Assembly: GCA_021397835.1 (NCBI GenBank) | Contig: JAJFZO010000724.1 | Coordinates: 2,455,001 to 2,519,000 of the forward strand | Direction of reading: 5' to 3' | Source: Moringa oleifera | Taxonomy: Eukaryota; Streptophyta; Magnoliopsida; Brassicales; Moringaceae | DNA: 64,000 nt | Shown here: in pieces, positions 49,665 to 63,100 of the stretch | Position numbering within the stretch: the first letter of the stretch is position 1 | How the letters are laid out: every line of letters begins with the position of its first letter | Notes under the pieces: generated by a model | Databases searched by the model: none | The model's input: only the letters and a program-made list of their open reading frames with translations | Told to the model about the DNA's origin: nothing | Translations under genes and position numbers: made by a program

Positions 49665-50478
49665 TTTGAAATATTTCATATTCCTTTGAAGACACGATAG
49701 TTGTAGTTAGTGAGTTTTATTTGGAAATGTAAAAACTAAAATTCGAATTTTATTTCGCGTTAAAATTTTTTAGTAAATTTTGTTTAAATATGCATTTGGT
49801 TGGTGTTTTTATCAAAATTTATGGTCATGACTGTGATATTTGTTTTGGATAATTGGATTTCAATTATTTATGGATATAAAAAATAAATAAAAAATATATT
49901 AATTCATCGGATAAAAATCGTTTAAAATTATGAGGAATACTCCGTCTCTTAATCTTTATCCTGAACTTCAAAACATCTTCAAACAAACTTTAGTTCATTA
50001 AACATAGTCAAATTAGATTTTGTCGAAAATTTTAAAAACAAAAAATATGCAAATTGAAGATCTTGCACTAAGAATTTTGATTTCAAATTTTTATGAGAGT
50101 AAAAAAAATATTCGCGCTACAAATACAAAAAAAAAAAATTAGTGCTATTTGAGTGCTAAAAATATTCTTTAAAACTTTCGTACTACAAAAAAATTTTCGA
50201 AACTCATAAAAAACAGTTTGTGAGTTGAAAATTTTTCGAAATTAAAAGATTTACTTGAAGTGGAGTGTACAATTATTCATAACAAATAGGGATATTGGTA
50301 AATTTCATTCGTGAAGAGCGAACATGATTATGACGAGTGACTGATTATAATTTTAACTGTTAATTTACGAAGAGTGATGGTTATAGAGTGGCTCATAATT
50401 CCCTCGAAAATTTCTCCATGGGTTATAATTTACGGTTAATTTGATTCTAATTTTATTAGATGTCCTTGAAGGGATAAA

Positions 50479-50733
50479 GCTTTATTTTCTTTTGTTTGGG
50501 CTTATGATAATTTCTCTTGCATATTGATCATTTATTTATAAAGTATTTTCTGGCATATTGATAATTTGATACAAGAGAAAAGATGTAATATTACAGTTTG
50601 GAGATTCCGTATCAAATATTGGATATCTTGGTAAATTCGTTGCGCGGGTGTACAGCAACTTTGTATTGGCTTTTTATCGACAAAAAGAAGAATCCGTCGC
50701 TTCAAATATATTATGCCTTGTGAGATAATTTAT
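50479..50733 (+). pseudogene. Relic GDSL exon 1 in spacer 9-10
   Basis: Decayed exon with the private variant GTGTACAGCAACTT, where most units have GTGTAGAACAACTT. Confidence 0.65.
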
Positions 50734-51416
50734 AATTTTTTTAAAAAATAAATAACTTGTTTTATAATTTATTATATTGATATAAAAATAAATAAAACAC
50801 TTTTATTAATAAATTTATCAAATTATTATATAACATTCCCTAATAAAAATTAACTCATTGTAAATTAATAAAAAATGAAAAAATATATATAAACTATATA
50901 ATAATTTTTTCATCAATCCATATTTTGTTTTTAGAAAAAGCACACAAGAATTAATTTTCGGCAATTATTGCTTTTTGAAAAGTCGAAATGAAAAACTAAA
51001 TTCTATGGAAGAGGAACCAATATTTCACTGTCGCGATCACTTCGTTAAAAGATGACAATTTCCTTTCGTTTAAGCTAATCAATTCAAATTTATTGTAACA
51101 TCAAATTCAGCTAATGGTAATAGCAGCGAGCAATAATTTGTCTTGCAAAGTTTTGATAGCGCTTAATAGATGGTGTTCAATAAATGTTGTTTTATGTACA
51201 GATAAATAAAATTAAAATTTAAAATTTTTAAGTTAGTTTGACAGAATCATCATCGTGCCTTGACCTAATTTCAAAATTGAAAGTTAAAAGAAATGGAGTC
51301 TATCTAGCAACATATCCATATATCCTTCAGTTTCTTTTGACTTATATGCTACCAATCTATTCCGTTACAAATCTTTCTCTTTAATAAAATATTATAAAAT
51401 CATAAACTAATTATTT

Positions 51417-51605
51417 ACGCGCGCGCGCACACATATATATATATAGTTTTATATTATTGGTGACTCATTCTAAGGATAGGAGTTAGAAATCTGAATCCAA
51501 TCATCACTACGATTTGATTTCACTAGAAGAGCTTTATTCCAAGTAACAAAAGGAGTTTGAATTGTTTTAGGAATAAATGACTTATCCTCCATAGCTCTAT
51601 ATATA
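51417..51605 (+). promoter_or_regulatory. Unit 10 promoter region
   Basis: Alternating tract, then TATATATA box at 51598-51605, 106 bp before the ATG. Confidence 0.5.
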
Positions 51606-51703
51606 CAACAGCCTCCTAGACAGTGCTTTTTCATAACTGCGACTATATCACTTTTTGTTTACTCTCGATAACAAAGGTCTAATAGCTATTCTTTTGAGCA
51701 ACA

Positions 51704-53464
51704 ATGACTAAAATCAAACCTTCTCCTTTCCTTGTCACGTCGATGTCTTTCTTTCTTATTTGGATGAGTTTCTTTCTCCTTTCGAGTATTGCATCCGCGC
51801 ATTTGTTAAAAACTTGTCAGTTTGATGCAATATATCAACTGGGGGATTCAATATCAGATACCGGTAACTTAATTCTTGAGGATCCTTCCTCTATGTTTGC
51901 TCGACTTCCTTATGGAGAAACTAGTTTTAAGAAGGCAACGGGTCGTTGCTCAAACGGGTTGCTGATGATCGATTATATCGGTAACAATTTGACAATTATT
52001 GAGATATATAATCCTTTTCTTTCTCTATATTTTTATTTTAAAATTCTTATCACGACCCTTGCTCTTAATCATTTCTTATTATTTTCATCTTGGTTGTTCT
52101 TTCAGTTCGAATTTTGTTTTTCATTCTTTTATTCTCCAAACTTGTCGCAAACCTTATTTTATATACGACCCAAAGGCGTGATCATCATATCAAATAGGCC
52201 TTATTTATTAACATATGATGTTAGTTTATCGTTAATCATTTTAAGATTTCGTTTAGCAATGTATGTTTAACTTTGTGTTTTTACAGCAATGTCAGCCGGA
52301 ATCCCTTTGCTTAATCCTTATTTGAAGCAAGAGGCATCGACCACTTATGAACACGGGGTTAACTTCGCTGTCGCCGGATCCACTGCTTTATCCGTCGACG
52401 TTTTGGCACGGAAAAATATTTTTGCTCCAGTTACCAACAGTTCTTTAAGCGTGCAACTTAACTGGATGTCTAACTATTTTAATAAAACTTGTGATCAGAA
52501 TGAAACAGGTTAGTGCTTCCGCCTCTTTAAATTGTACGCACATGTAATCGTCACGCATTGATAAAGAGATTTCAAGATTAAAAACAATATGTGCGATCGT
52601 TTTTATCCCAATTTTTATTTTGTTAAACAGAATGCAAAACGAAACCTAGCAGTTCTCTCTTCATGGTTGGTGAGATCGGAGGGAATGATTATAATTACGC
52701 GTTGTTTCAACGTAAAACTATCGAGGAAGTAAAGAGCATGGTCCCCGAAGTTATCGAAATCGTTAAGGATGCTGTTAAGGTGAGTCGCTTACAAAAATTT
52801 TATGGTTGCATATTTATGGTTACTATGACTGTCCAAATTCTAAACTAAAAATGTCTTATTTGATTGCAGAGAGTGATTAGCCATGGAGTAACTCGGGTGG
52901 TTGTTCCTGGAAACTTTCCGATCGGTTGTCTGCCAATTTATCTTACTGGGTTTCAAACTAACGAAACTGCTGCTTATGATGAATTCCATTGCCTAAAGGA
53001 CTTGAACAACTTGGCTGTGTACCACAATGAACATCTACAACAAGCTGTTGAAGAGTTAAGAAAAGAAAACCCTGGTACCGTCATAGTATATGGTGATTAT
53101 TACAACGCTTATTTGTGGATTCTGCGACACATGTCATCACTAAGTAAGCACACATATATATTTTTCAAAATTTTATAATCCATTAAATAGTTCTTTATTA
53201 ATGTGAAACTGACGTCGCATAATATTTTGTTTCACACTTTAAACAGAATTCGATAGCAAATCGGTGCAACAAGCTTGCTGTGGGGTAGGAGGCGATTATA
53301 ATTTCAGCTTTACCAAGATGTGTGGAGCTCCTGAAGTATCTGTGTGCCCCAATCCTATTGCCCATATCAGTTGGGATGGAATTCACTTGACACAAAAAGC
53401 TTACTTTCACATGACGCAATGGCTAATTCGCAGTATCTATCCACAGCTTAAATGCAAAGCTTGA
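51704..53464 (+). CDS. Unit 10: secreted GDSL esterase/lipase (intact, I276V form)
   Basis: Exons are 51704-51980, 52287-52508, 52631-52779, 52870-53143 and 53247-53464. The 379-residue protein differs from unit 3 only by Val for Ile276 (LQQAVEELRKE) and is identical to unit 11. Exon 4 also has the silent CTTACTGGGTTTC variant of units 8-11. Exon 1 has the normal single copy of the RCSNG segment, so it escaped the duplications seen in units 8 and 9. Confidence 0.92.
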
Positions 53465-54279
53465 TTTGAAATATTTCATATTCCTTTGAAGACACGATAG
53501 TTGTAGTTAGTGAGTTTTATTTGGAAATGTAAAAACTAAAATTCGAATTTTATTTCGCGTTAAAATTTTTTAGTAAATTTTGTTTAAATATGCATTTGGT
53601 TGGTGTTTTTATCAAAATTTATGGTCATGACTGTGATATTTGTTTTGGATAATTGGATTTCAATTATTTATGGATATAAAAAATAAATAAAAAATATATT
53701 AATTCATCGGATAAAAATCGTTTAAAATTATGAGGAATACTCCGTCTCTTAATCTTTATCCTGAACTTCAAAACATCTTCAAACAAACTTTAGTTCATTA
53801 AACATAGTCAAATTAGATTTTGTCGAAAATTTTAAAAACAAAAAATATGCAAATTGAAGATCTTGCACTAAGAATTTTGATTTCAAATTTTTATGAGAGT
53901 AAAAAAAATATTCGCGCTACAAATACAAAAAAAAAAAAATTAGTGCTATTTGAGTGCTAAAAATATTCTTTAAAACTTTCGTACTACAAAAAAATTTTCG
54001 AAACTCATAAAAAACAGTTTGTGAGTTGAAAATTTTTCGAAATTAAAAGATTTACTTGAAGTGGAGTGTACAATTATTCATAACAAATAGGGATATTGGT
54101 AAATTTCATTCGTGAAGAGCGAACATGATTATGACGAGTGACTGATTATAATTTTAACTGTTAATTTACGAAGAGTGATGGTTATAGAGTGGCTCATAAT
54201 TCCCTCGAAAATTTCTCCATGGGTTATAATTTACGGTTAATTTGATTCTAATTTTATTAGATGTCCTTGAAGGGATAAA

Positions 54280-54534
54280 GCTTTATTTTCTTTTGTTTGG
54301 GCTTATGATAATTTCTCTTGCATATTGATCATTTATTTATAAAGTATTTTCTGGCATATTGATAATTTGATACAAGAGAAAAGATGTAATATTACAGTTT
54401 GGAGATTCCGTATCAAATATTGGATATCTTGGTAAATTCGTTGCGCGGGTGTAGAGCAACTTTGTATTGGCTTTTTATCGACAAAAAGAAGAATCCGTCG
54501 CTTCAAATATATTATGCCTTGTGAGATAATTTAT
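54280..54534 (+). pseudogene. Relic GDSL exon 1 in spacer 10-11
   Basis: Decayed exon with variant GTGTAGAGCAACTT, shared with spacer 11-12. Confidence 0.65.
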
Positions 54535-55217
54535 AATTTTTTTAAAAAATAAATAACTTGTTTTATAATTTATTATATTGATATAAAAATAAATAAAACA
54601 CTTTTATTAATAAATTTATCAAATTATTATATAACATTCCCTAATAAAAATTAACTCATTGTAAATTAATAAAAAATGAAAAAATATATATAAACTATAT
54701 AATAATTTTTTCATCAATCCATATTTTGTTTTTAGAAAAAGCACACAAGAATTAATTTTCGGCAATTATTGCTTTTTGAAAAGTCGAAATGAAAAACTAA
54801 ATTCTATGGAAGAGGAACCAATATTTCACTGTCGCGATCACTTCGTTAAAAGATGACAATTTCCTTTCGTTTAAGCTAATCAATTCAAATTTATTGTAAC
54901 ATCAAATTCAGCTAATGGTAATAGCAGCGAGCAATAATTTGTCTTGCAAAGTTTTGATAGCGCTTAATAGATGGTGTTCAATAAATGTTGTTTTATGTAC
55001 AGATAAATAAAATTAAAATTTAAAATTTTTAAGTTAGTTTGACAGAATCATCATCGTGCCTTGACCTAATTTCAAAATTGAAAGTTAAAAGAAATGGAGT
55101 CTATCTAGCAACATATCCATATATCCTTCAGTTTCTTTTGACTTATATGCTACCAATCTATTCCGTTACAAATCTTTCTCTTTAATAAAATATTATAAAA
55201 TCATAAACTAATTATTT

Positions 55218-55406
55218 ACGCGCGCGCGCACACATATATATATATAGTTTTATATTATTGGTGACTCATTCTAAGGATAGGAGTTAGAAATCTGAATCCA
55301 ATCATCACTACGATTTGATTTCACTAGAAGAGCTTTATTCCAAGTAACAAAAGGAGTTTGAATTGTTTTAGGAATAAATGACTTATCCTCCATAGCTCTA
55401 TATATA
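55218..55406 (+). promoter_or_regulatory. Unit 11 promoter region
   Basis: Alternating tract, then TATATATA box at 55399-55406, 106 bp before the ATG. Confidence 0.5.
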
Positions 55407-55504
55407 CAACAGCCTCCTAGACAGTGCTTTTTCATAACTGCGACTATATCACTTTTTGTTTACTCTCGATAACAAAGGTCTAATAGCTATTCTTTTGAGC
55501 AACA

Positions 55505-57265
55505 ATGACTAAAATCAAACCTTCTCCTTTCCTTGTCACGTCGATGTCTTTCTTTCTTATTTGGATGAGTTTCTTTCTCCTTTCGAGTATTGCATCCGCG
55601 CATTTGTTAAAAACTTGTCAGTTTGATGCAATATATCAACTGGGGGATTCAATATCAGATACCGGTAACTTAATTCTTGAGGATCCTTCCTCTATGTTTG
55701 CTCGACTTCCTTATGGAGAAACTAGTTTTAAGAAGGCAACGGGTCGTTGCTCAAACGGGTTGCTGATGATCGATTATATCGGTAACAATTTGACAATTAT
55801 TGAGATATATAATCCTTTTCTTTCTCTATATTTTTATTTTAAAATTCTTATCACGACCCTTGCTCTTAATCATTTCTTATTATTTTCATCTTGGTTGTTC
55901 TTTCAGTTCGAATTTTGTTTTTCATTCTTTTATTCTCCAAACTTGTCGCAAACCTTATTTTATATACGACCCAAAGGCGTGATCATCATATCAAATAGGC
56001 CTTATTTATTAACATATGATGTTAGTTTATCGTTAATCATTTTAAGATTTCGTTTAGCAATGTATGTTTAACTTTGTGTTTTTACAGCAATGTCAGCCGG
56101 AATCCCTTTGCTTAATCCTTATTTGAAGCAAGAGGCATCGACCACTTATGAACACGGGGTTAACTTCGCTGTCGCCGGATCCACTGCTTTATCCGTCGAC
56201 GTTTTGGCACGGAAAAATATTTTTGCTCCAGTTACCAACAGTTCTTTAAGCGTGCAACTTAACTGGATGTCTAACTATTTTAATAAAACTTGTGATCAGA
56301 ATGAAACAGGTTAGTGCTTCCGCCTCTTTAAATTGTACGCACATGTAATCGTCACGCATTGATAAAGAGATTTCAAGATTAAAAACAATATGTGCGATCG
56401 TTTTTATCCCAATTTTTATTTTGTTAAACAGAATGCAAAACGAAACCTAGCAGTTCTCTCTTCATGGTTGGTGAGATCGGAGGGAATGATTATAATTACG
56501 CGTTGTTTCAACGTAAAACTATCGAGGAAGTAAAGAGCATGGTCCCCGAAGTTATCGAAATCGTTAAGGATGCTGTTAAGGTGAGTCGCTTACAAAAATT
56601 TTATGGTTGCATATTTATGGTTACTATGACTGTCCAAATTCTAAACTAAAAATGTCTTATTTGATTGCAGAGAGTGATTAGCCATGGAGTAACTCGGGTG
56701 GTTGTTCCTGGAAACTTTCCGATCGGTTGTCTGCCAATTTATCTTACTGGGTTTCAAACTAACGAAACTGCTGCTTATGATGAATTCCATTGCCTAAAGG
56801 ACTTGAACAACTTGGCTGTGTACCACAATGAACATCTACAACAAGCTGTTGAAGAGTTAAGAAAAGAAAACCCTGGTACCGTCATAGTATATGGTGATTA
56901 TTACAACGCTTATTTGTGGATTCTGCGACACATGTCATCACTAAGTAAGCACACATATATATTTTTCAAAATTTTATAATCCATTAAATAGTTCTTTATT
57001 AATGTGAAACTGACGTCGCATAATATTTTGTTTCACACTTTAAACAGAATTCGATAGCAAATCGGTGCAACAAGCTTGCTGTGGGGTAGGAGGCGATTAT
57101 AATTTCAGCTTTACCAAGATGTGTGGAGCTCCTGAAGTATCTGTGTGCCCCAATCCTATTGCCCATATCAGTTGGGATGGAATTCACTTGACACAAAAAG
57201 CTTACTTTCACATGACGCAATGGCTAATTCGCAGTATCTATCCACAGCTTAAATGCAAAGCTTGA
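55505..57265 (+). CDS. Unit 11: secreted GDSL esterase/lipase (intact, I276V form)
   Basis: Exons are 55505-55781, 56088-56309, 56432-56580, 56671-56944 and 57048-57265. The predicted protein is identical to that of unit 10. Intron 1 has the CTTGTCGCAAACC variant of units 9 and 10. It is the last member of the 8-11 block, since its 3' spacer already returns to AAATATACAAATTG. Confidence 0.92.
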
Positions 57266-58079
57266 TTTGAAATATTTCATATTCCTTTGAAGACACGATA
57301 GTTGTAGTTAGTGAGTTTTATTTGGAAATGTAAAAACTAAAATTCGAATTTTATTTCGCGTTAAAATTTTTTAGTAAATTTTGTTTAAATATGCATTTGG
57401 TTGGTGTTTTTATCAAAATTTATGGTCATGACTGTGATATTTGTTTTGGATAATTGGATTTCAATTATTTATGGATATAAAAAATAAATAAAAAATATAT
57501 TAATTCATCGGATAAAAATCGTTTAAAATTATGAGGAATACTCCGTCTCTTAATCTTTATCCTGAACTTCAAAACATCTTCAAACAAACTTTAGTTCATT
57601 AAACATAGTCAAATTAGATTTTGTCGAAAATTTTAAAAACAAAAAATATACAAATTGAAGATCTTGCACTAAGAATTTTGATTTCAAATTTTTATGAGAG
57701 TAAAAAAATATTCGCGCTACAAATACAAAAAAAAAAAAATTAGTGCTATTTGAGTGCTAAAAATATTCTTTAAAACTTTCGTACTACAAAAAAATTTTCG
57801 AAACTCATAAAAAACAGTTTGTGAGTTGAAAATTTTTCGAAATTAAAAGATTTACTTGAAGTGGAGTGTACAATTATTCATAACAAATAGGGATATTGGT
57901 AAATTTCATTCGTGAAGAGCGAACATGATTATGACGAGTGACTGATTATAATTTTAACTGTTAATTTACGAAGAGTGATGGTTATAGAGTGGCTCATAAT
58001 TCCCTCGAAAATTTCTCCATGGGTTATAATTTACGGTTAATTTGATTCTAATTTTATTAGATGTCCTTGAAGGGATAAA

Positions 58080-58333
58080 GCTTTATTTTCTTTTGTTTGG
58101 CTTATGATAATTTCTCTTGCATATTGATCATTTATTTATAAAGTATTTTCTGGCATATTGATAATTTGATACAAGAGAAAAGATGTAATATTACAGTTTG
58201 GAGATTCCGTATCAAATATTGGATATCTTGGTAAATTCGTTGCGCGGGTGTAGAGCAACTTTGTATTGGCTTTTTATCGACAAAAAGAAGAATCCGTCGC
58301 TTCAAATATATTATGCCTTGTGAGATAATTTAT
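58080..58333 (+). pseudogene. Relic GDSL exon 1 in spacer 11-12
   Basis: Decayed exon with one G fewer in its signal-peptide-like part (TTTGTTTGGCTTATG). Confidence 0.65.
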
Positions 58334-59016
58334 AATTTTTTTAAAAAATAAATAACTTGTTTTATAATTTATTATATTGATATAAAAATAAATAAAACAC
58401 TTTTATTAATAAATTTATCAAATTATTATATAACATTCCCTAATAAAAATTAACTCATTGTAAATTAATAAAAAATGAAAAAATATATATAAACTATATA
58501 ATAATTTTTTCATCAATCCATATTTTGTTTTTAGAAAAAGCACACAAGAATTAATTTTCGGCAATTATTGCTTTTTGAAAAGTCGAAATGAAAAACTAAA
58601 TTCTATGGAAGAGGAACCAATATTTCACTGTCGCGATCACTTCGTTAAAAGATGACAATTTCCTTTCGTTTAAGCTAATCAATTCAAATTTATTGTAACA
58701 TCAAATTCAGCTAATGGTAATAGCAGCGAGCAATAATTTGTCTTGCAAAGTTTTGATAGCGCTTAATAGATGGTGTTCAATAAATGTTGTTTTATGTACA
58801 GATAAATAAAATTAAAATTTAAAATTTTTAAGTTAGTTTGACAGAATCATCATCGTGCCTTGACCTAATTTCAAAATTGAAAGTTAAAAGAAATGGAGTC
58901 TATCTAGCAACATATCCATATATCCTTCAGTTTCTTTTGACTTATATGCTACCAATCTATTCCGTTACAAATCTTTCTCTTTAATAAAATATTATAAAAT
59001 CATAAACTAATTATTT

Positions 59017-59205
59017 ACGCGCGCGCGCACACATATATATATATAGTTTTATATTATTGGTGACTCATTCTAAGGATAGGAGTTAGAAATCTGAATCCAA
59101 TCATCACTACGATTTGATTTCACTAGAAGAGCTTTATTCCAAGTAACAAAAGGAGTTTGAATTGTTTTAGGAATAAATGACTTATCCTCCATAGCTCTAT
59201 ATATA
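59017..59205 (+). promoter_or_regulatory. Unit 12 promoter region
   Basis: Alternating tract, then TATATATA box at 59198-59205, 106 bp before the ATG. Confidence 0.5.
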
Positions 59206-59303
59206 CAACAGCCTCCTAGACAGTGCTTTTTCATAACTGCGACTATATCACTTTTTGTTTACTCTCGATAACAAAGGTCTAATAGCTATTCTTTTGAGCA
59301 ACA

Positions 59304-61064
59304 ATGACTAAAATCAAACCTTCTCCTTTCCTTGTCACGTCGATGTCTTTCTTTCTTATTTGGATGAGTTTCTTTCTCCTTTCGAGTATTGCATCCGCGC
59401 ATTTGTTAAAAACTTGTCAGTTTGATGCAATATATCAACTGGGGGATTCAATATCAGATACCGGTAACTTAATTCTTGAGGATCCTTCCTCTATGTTTGC
59501 TCGACTTCCTTATGGAGAAACTAGTTTTAAGAAGGCAACGGGTCGTTGCTCAAACGGGTTGCTGATGATCGATTATATCGGTAACAATTTGACAATTATT
59601 GAGATATATAATCCTTTTCTTTCTCTATATTTTTATTTTAAAATTCTTATCACGACCCTTGCTCTTAATCATTTCTTATTATTTTCATCTTGGTTGTTCT
59701 TTCAGTTCGAATTTTGTTTTTCATTCTTTTATTCTCCAAACTTGTCACAAACCTTATTTTATATACGACCCAAAGGCGTGATCATCATATCAAATAGGCC
59801 TTATTTATTAACATATGATGTTAGTTTATCGTTAATCATTTTAAGATTTCGTTTAGCAATGTATGTTTAACTTTGTGTTTTTACAGCAATGTCAGCCGGA
59901 ATCCCTTTGCTTAATCCTTATTTGAAGCAAGAGGCATCGACCACTTATGAACACGGGGTTAACTTCGCTGTCGCCGGATCCACTGCTTTATCCGTCGACG
60001 TTTTGGCACGGAAAAATATTTTTGCTCCAGTTACCAACAGTTCTTTAAGCGTGCAACTTAACTGGATGTCTAACTATTTTAATAAAACTTGTGATCAGAA
60101 TGAAACAGGTTAGTGCTTCCGCCTCTTTAAATTGTACGCACGTGTAATCGTCACGCATTGATAAAGAGATTTCAAGATTAAAAACAATATGTGCGATCGT
60201 TTTTATCCCAATTTTTATTTTGTTAAACAGAATGCAAAACGAAACCTAGCAGTTCTCTCTTCATGGTTGGTGAGATCGGAGGGAATGATTATAATTACGC
60301 GTTGTTTCAACGTAAAACTATCGAGGAAGTAAAGAGCATGGTCCCCGAAGTTATCGAAATCGTTAAGGATGCTGTTAAGGTGAGTCGCTTACAAAAATTT
60401 TATGGTTGCATATTTATGGTTACTATGACTGTCCAAATTCTAAACTAAAAATGTCTTATTTGATTGCAGAGAGTGATTAGCCATGGAGTAACTCGGGTGG
60501 TTGTTCCTGGAAACTTTCCGATCGGTTGTCTGCCAATTTATCTTACGGGGTTTCAAACTAACGAAACTGCTGCTTATGATGAATTCCATTGCCTAAAGGA
60601 CTTGAACAACTTGGCTGTGTACCACAATGAACATCTACAACAAGCTATTGAAGAGTTAAGAAAAGAAAACCCTGGTACCGTCATAGTATATGGTGATTAT
60701 TACAACGCTTATTTGTGGATTTTGCGACACATGTCATCACTAAGTAAGCACACATATATATTTTTCAAAATTTTATAATCCATTAAATAGTTCTTTATTA
60801 ATGTGAAACTGACGTCGCATAATATTTTGTTTCACACTTTAAACAGAATTCGATAGCAAATCGGTGCAACAAGCTTGCTGTGGGGTAGGAGGCGATTATA
60901 ATTTCAGCTTTACCAAGATGTGTGGAGCTCCTGAAGTATCTGTGTGCCCCAATCCTATTGCCCATATCAGTTGGGATGGAATTCACTTGACACAAAAAGC
61001 TTACTTTCACATGACGCAATGGCTCATTCGCAGTATCTATCCACAGCTTAAATGCGAAGCTTGA
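59304..61064 (+). CDS. Unit 12: secreted GDSL esterase/lipase (intact, K378E form)
   Basis: Exons are 59304-59580, 59887-60108, 60231-60379, 60470-60743 and 60847-61064. The protein differs from unit 3 only at residue 378 (LKCEA instead of LKCKA). Silent differences are TTG for the Leu before RHMSS and CTC for Leu367. The latter is shared with units 0 and 1 only, so this exon 5 resembles the oldest-looking copies. Intron 2 has GCACGTGTAATCG, shared only with unit 13. Confidence 0.92.
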
Positions 61065-61877
61065 TTTGAAATATTTCATATTCCTTTGAAGACACGATAG
61101 TTGTAGTTAGTGAGTTTTATTTGGAAATGTAAAAACTAAAATTCGAATTTTATTTCGCGTTAAAATTTTTTAGTAAATTTTGTTTAAATATGCATTTGGT
61201 TGGTGTTTTTATCAAAATTTATGGTCATGACTGTGATATTTGTTTTGGATAATTGGATTTCAATTATTTATGGATATAAAAAATAAATAAAAAATATATT
61301 AATTTATCGGATAAAAATCGTTTAAAATTATGAGGAATACTCCGTCTCTTAATCTTTATCTTGAACTTCAAAACATCTTCAAACAAACTTTAGTTCATTA
61401 AACATAGTCAAATTAGATTTTGTCAAAAATTTTAAAAACAAAAAATATACAAATTGAAGATCTTGCACTAAGAATTTTGATTTCAAATTTTTATGAGAGT
61501 AAAAAAACATTCGCGCTACAAATACAAAAAAAAAAAAATAGTGCTATTTGAGTGCTAAAAATATTCTTTAAAACTTTCGTACTACAAAAAAATTTTCGAA
61601 ACTCATAAAAAACAATTTGTGAGTTGAAAATTTTTCGAAATTAAAAGATTTACTTGAAGTGGAGTGTACAATTATTCATAACAAATAGGGATATTGGTAA
61701 ATTTCATTCGTGAAGAGCGAACATGATTATGACGAGTGACTGATTATAATTTTAACTGTTAATTTACGAAGAGTGATGGTTATAGAGTGGCTCATAATTC
61801 CCTCGAAAATTTCTCCATGGGTTATAATTTACGGTTAATTTGATTCTAATTTTATTAGATGTCCTTGAAGGGATAAA

Positions 61878-62132
61878 GCTTTATTTTCTTTTGTTTGTGC
61901 TTATGATAATTTCTCTTGCATATTGATCATTTATTTATAAAGTATTTTCTGGCATATTGATAATTTGATACAAGAGAAAAGATGTAATATTACAGTTTGG
62001 AGATTCCGTATCAAATATTGGATATCTTGGTAAATTCGTTGCGCGGGTGTAGAACAACTTTGTATTGGCTTTTTATCGACAAAAAGAAGAATCCGTCGCT
62101 TCAAATATATTATGCCTTGTGAGATAATTTAT
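61878..62132 (+). pseudogene. Relic GDSL exon 1 in spacer 12-13
   Basis: Decayed exon with TTTGTTTGTGCTTATG. It is followed by the rare TTATTATGGTGATAT spacer form shared only with spacer 6-7. Confidence 0.65.
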
Positions 62133-62815
62133 ATTTTTTTAAAAAAATAAATAACTTGTTTTATAATTTATTATGGTGATATAAAAATAAATAAAACACT
62201 TTTATTAATAAATTTATCAAATTATTATATAACATTCCCTAATAAAAATTAACTCATTGTAAATTAATAAAAAATGAAAAAATATATATAAACTATATAA
62301 TAATTTTTTCATCAATCCATATTTTGTTTTTTGAAAAAGCACACAAGAATTAATTTTCGGCAATTATTCCTTTTTTAAAAGTCGAAATGAAAAACTAAAT
62401 TCTATGGAAGAGGAACCAATACTTCACTGTCGCGATCACTTCGTTAAAAGATGACAATTTCCTTTCGTTTAAGCTAATCAATTCAAATTTATTGTAACAT
62501 CAAATTCAACTAATGGTAATAGCAGCGAGCAATAATTTGTCTTGCAAAGTTTTGATAGCGCTTAATAGATGGTGTTCAATAAATGTTGTTTTATGTACAG
62601 ATAAATAAAATTAAAATTTAAAATTTTTAAGTTAGTTTCACAGAATCATCATCGTGCCTTGACCTAATTTCAAAATTGAAAGTTAAAAGAAATGGAGTCT
62701 ATCTAGCAACATATCCATATATCCTTCAGTTTCTTTTGACTTATATGCTACCAATCTATTCCGTTACAAATCTTTCTCTTTAATAAAATATTATAAAATC
62801 ATAAACTAATTATTT

Positions 62816-63002
62816 ACGCGCGCGCGCACACATATATATATAGTTTTATATTATTGGTGACTCATTCTAAGGATAGGAGTTAGAAATCTGAATCCAATCA
62901 TCACTACGATTTGATTTCACTAGAAGAGCTTTATTCCAAGGAACAAAAGGAGTTTGAATTGTTTTAGGAATAAATGACTTATCCTCCATAGCTCTATATA
63001 TA
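62816..63002 (+). promoter_or_regulatory. Unit 13 promoter region
   Basis: Alternating tract with the shorter (TA)n part also seen before unit 7. TATATATA box at 62995-63002, 106 bp before the ATG. The leader has private changes (CCTCATAGAC, TTTTTATTTAC). Confidence 0.5.
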
Positions 63003-63100
63003 CAACAGCCTCATAGACAGTGCTTTTTCATAACGGCGACTATATCACTTTTTATTTACTCTCGATAACAAAGGTCTAATAGCTATTCTTTCGAGCAACA

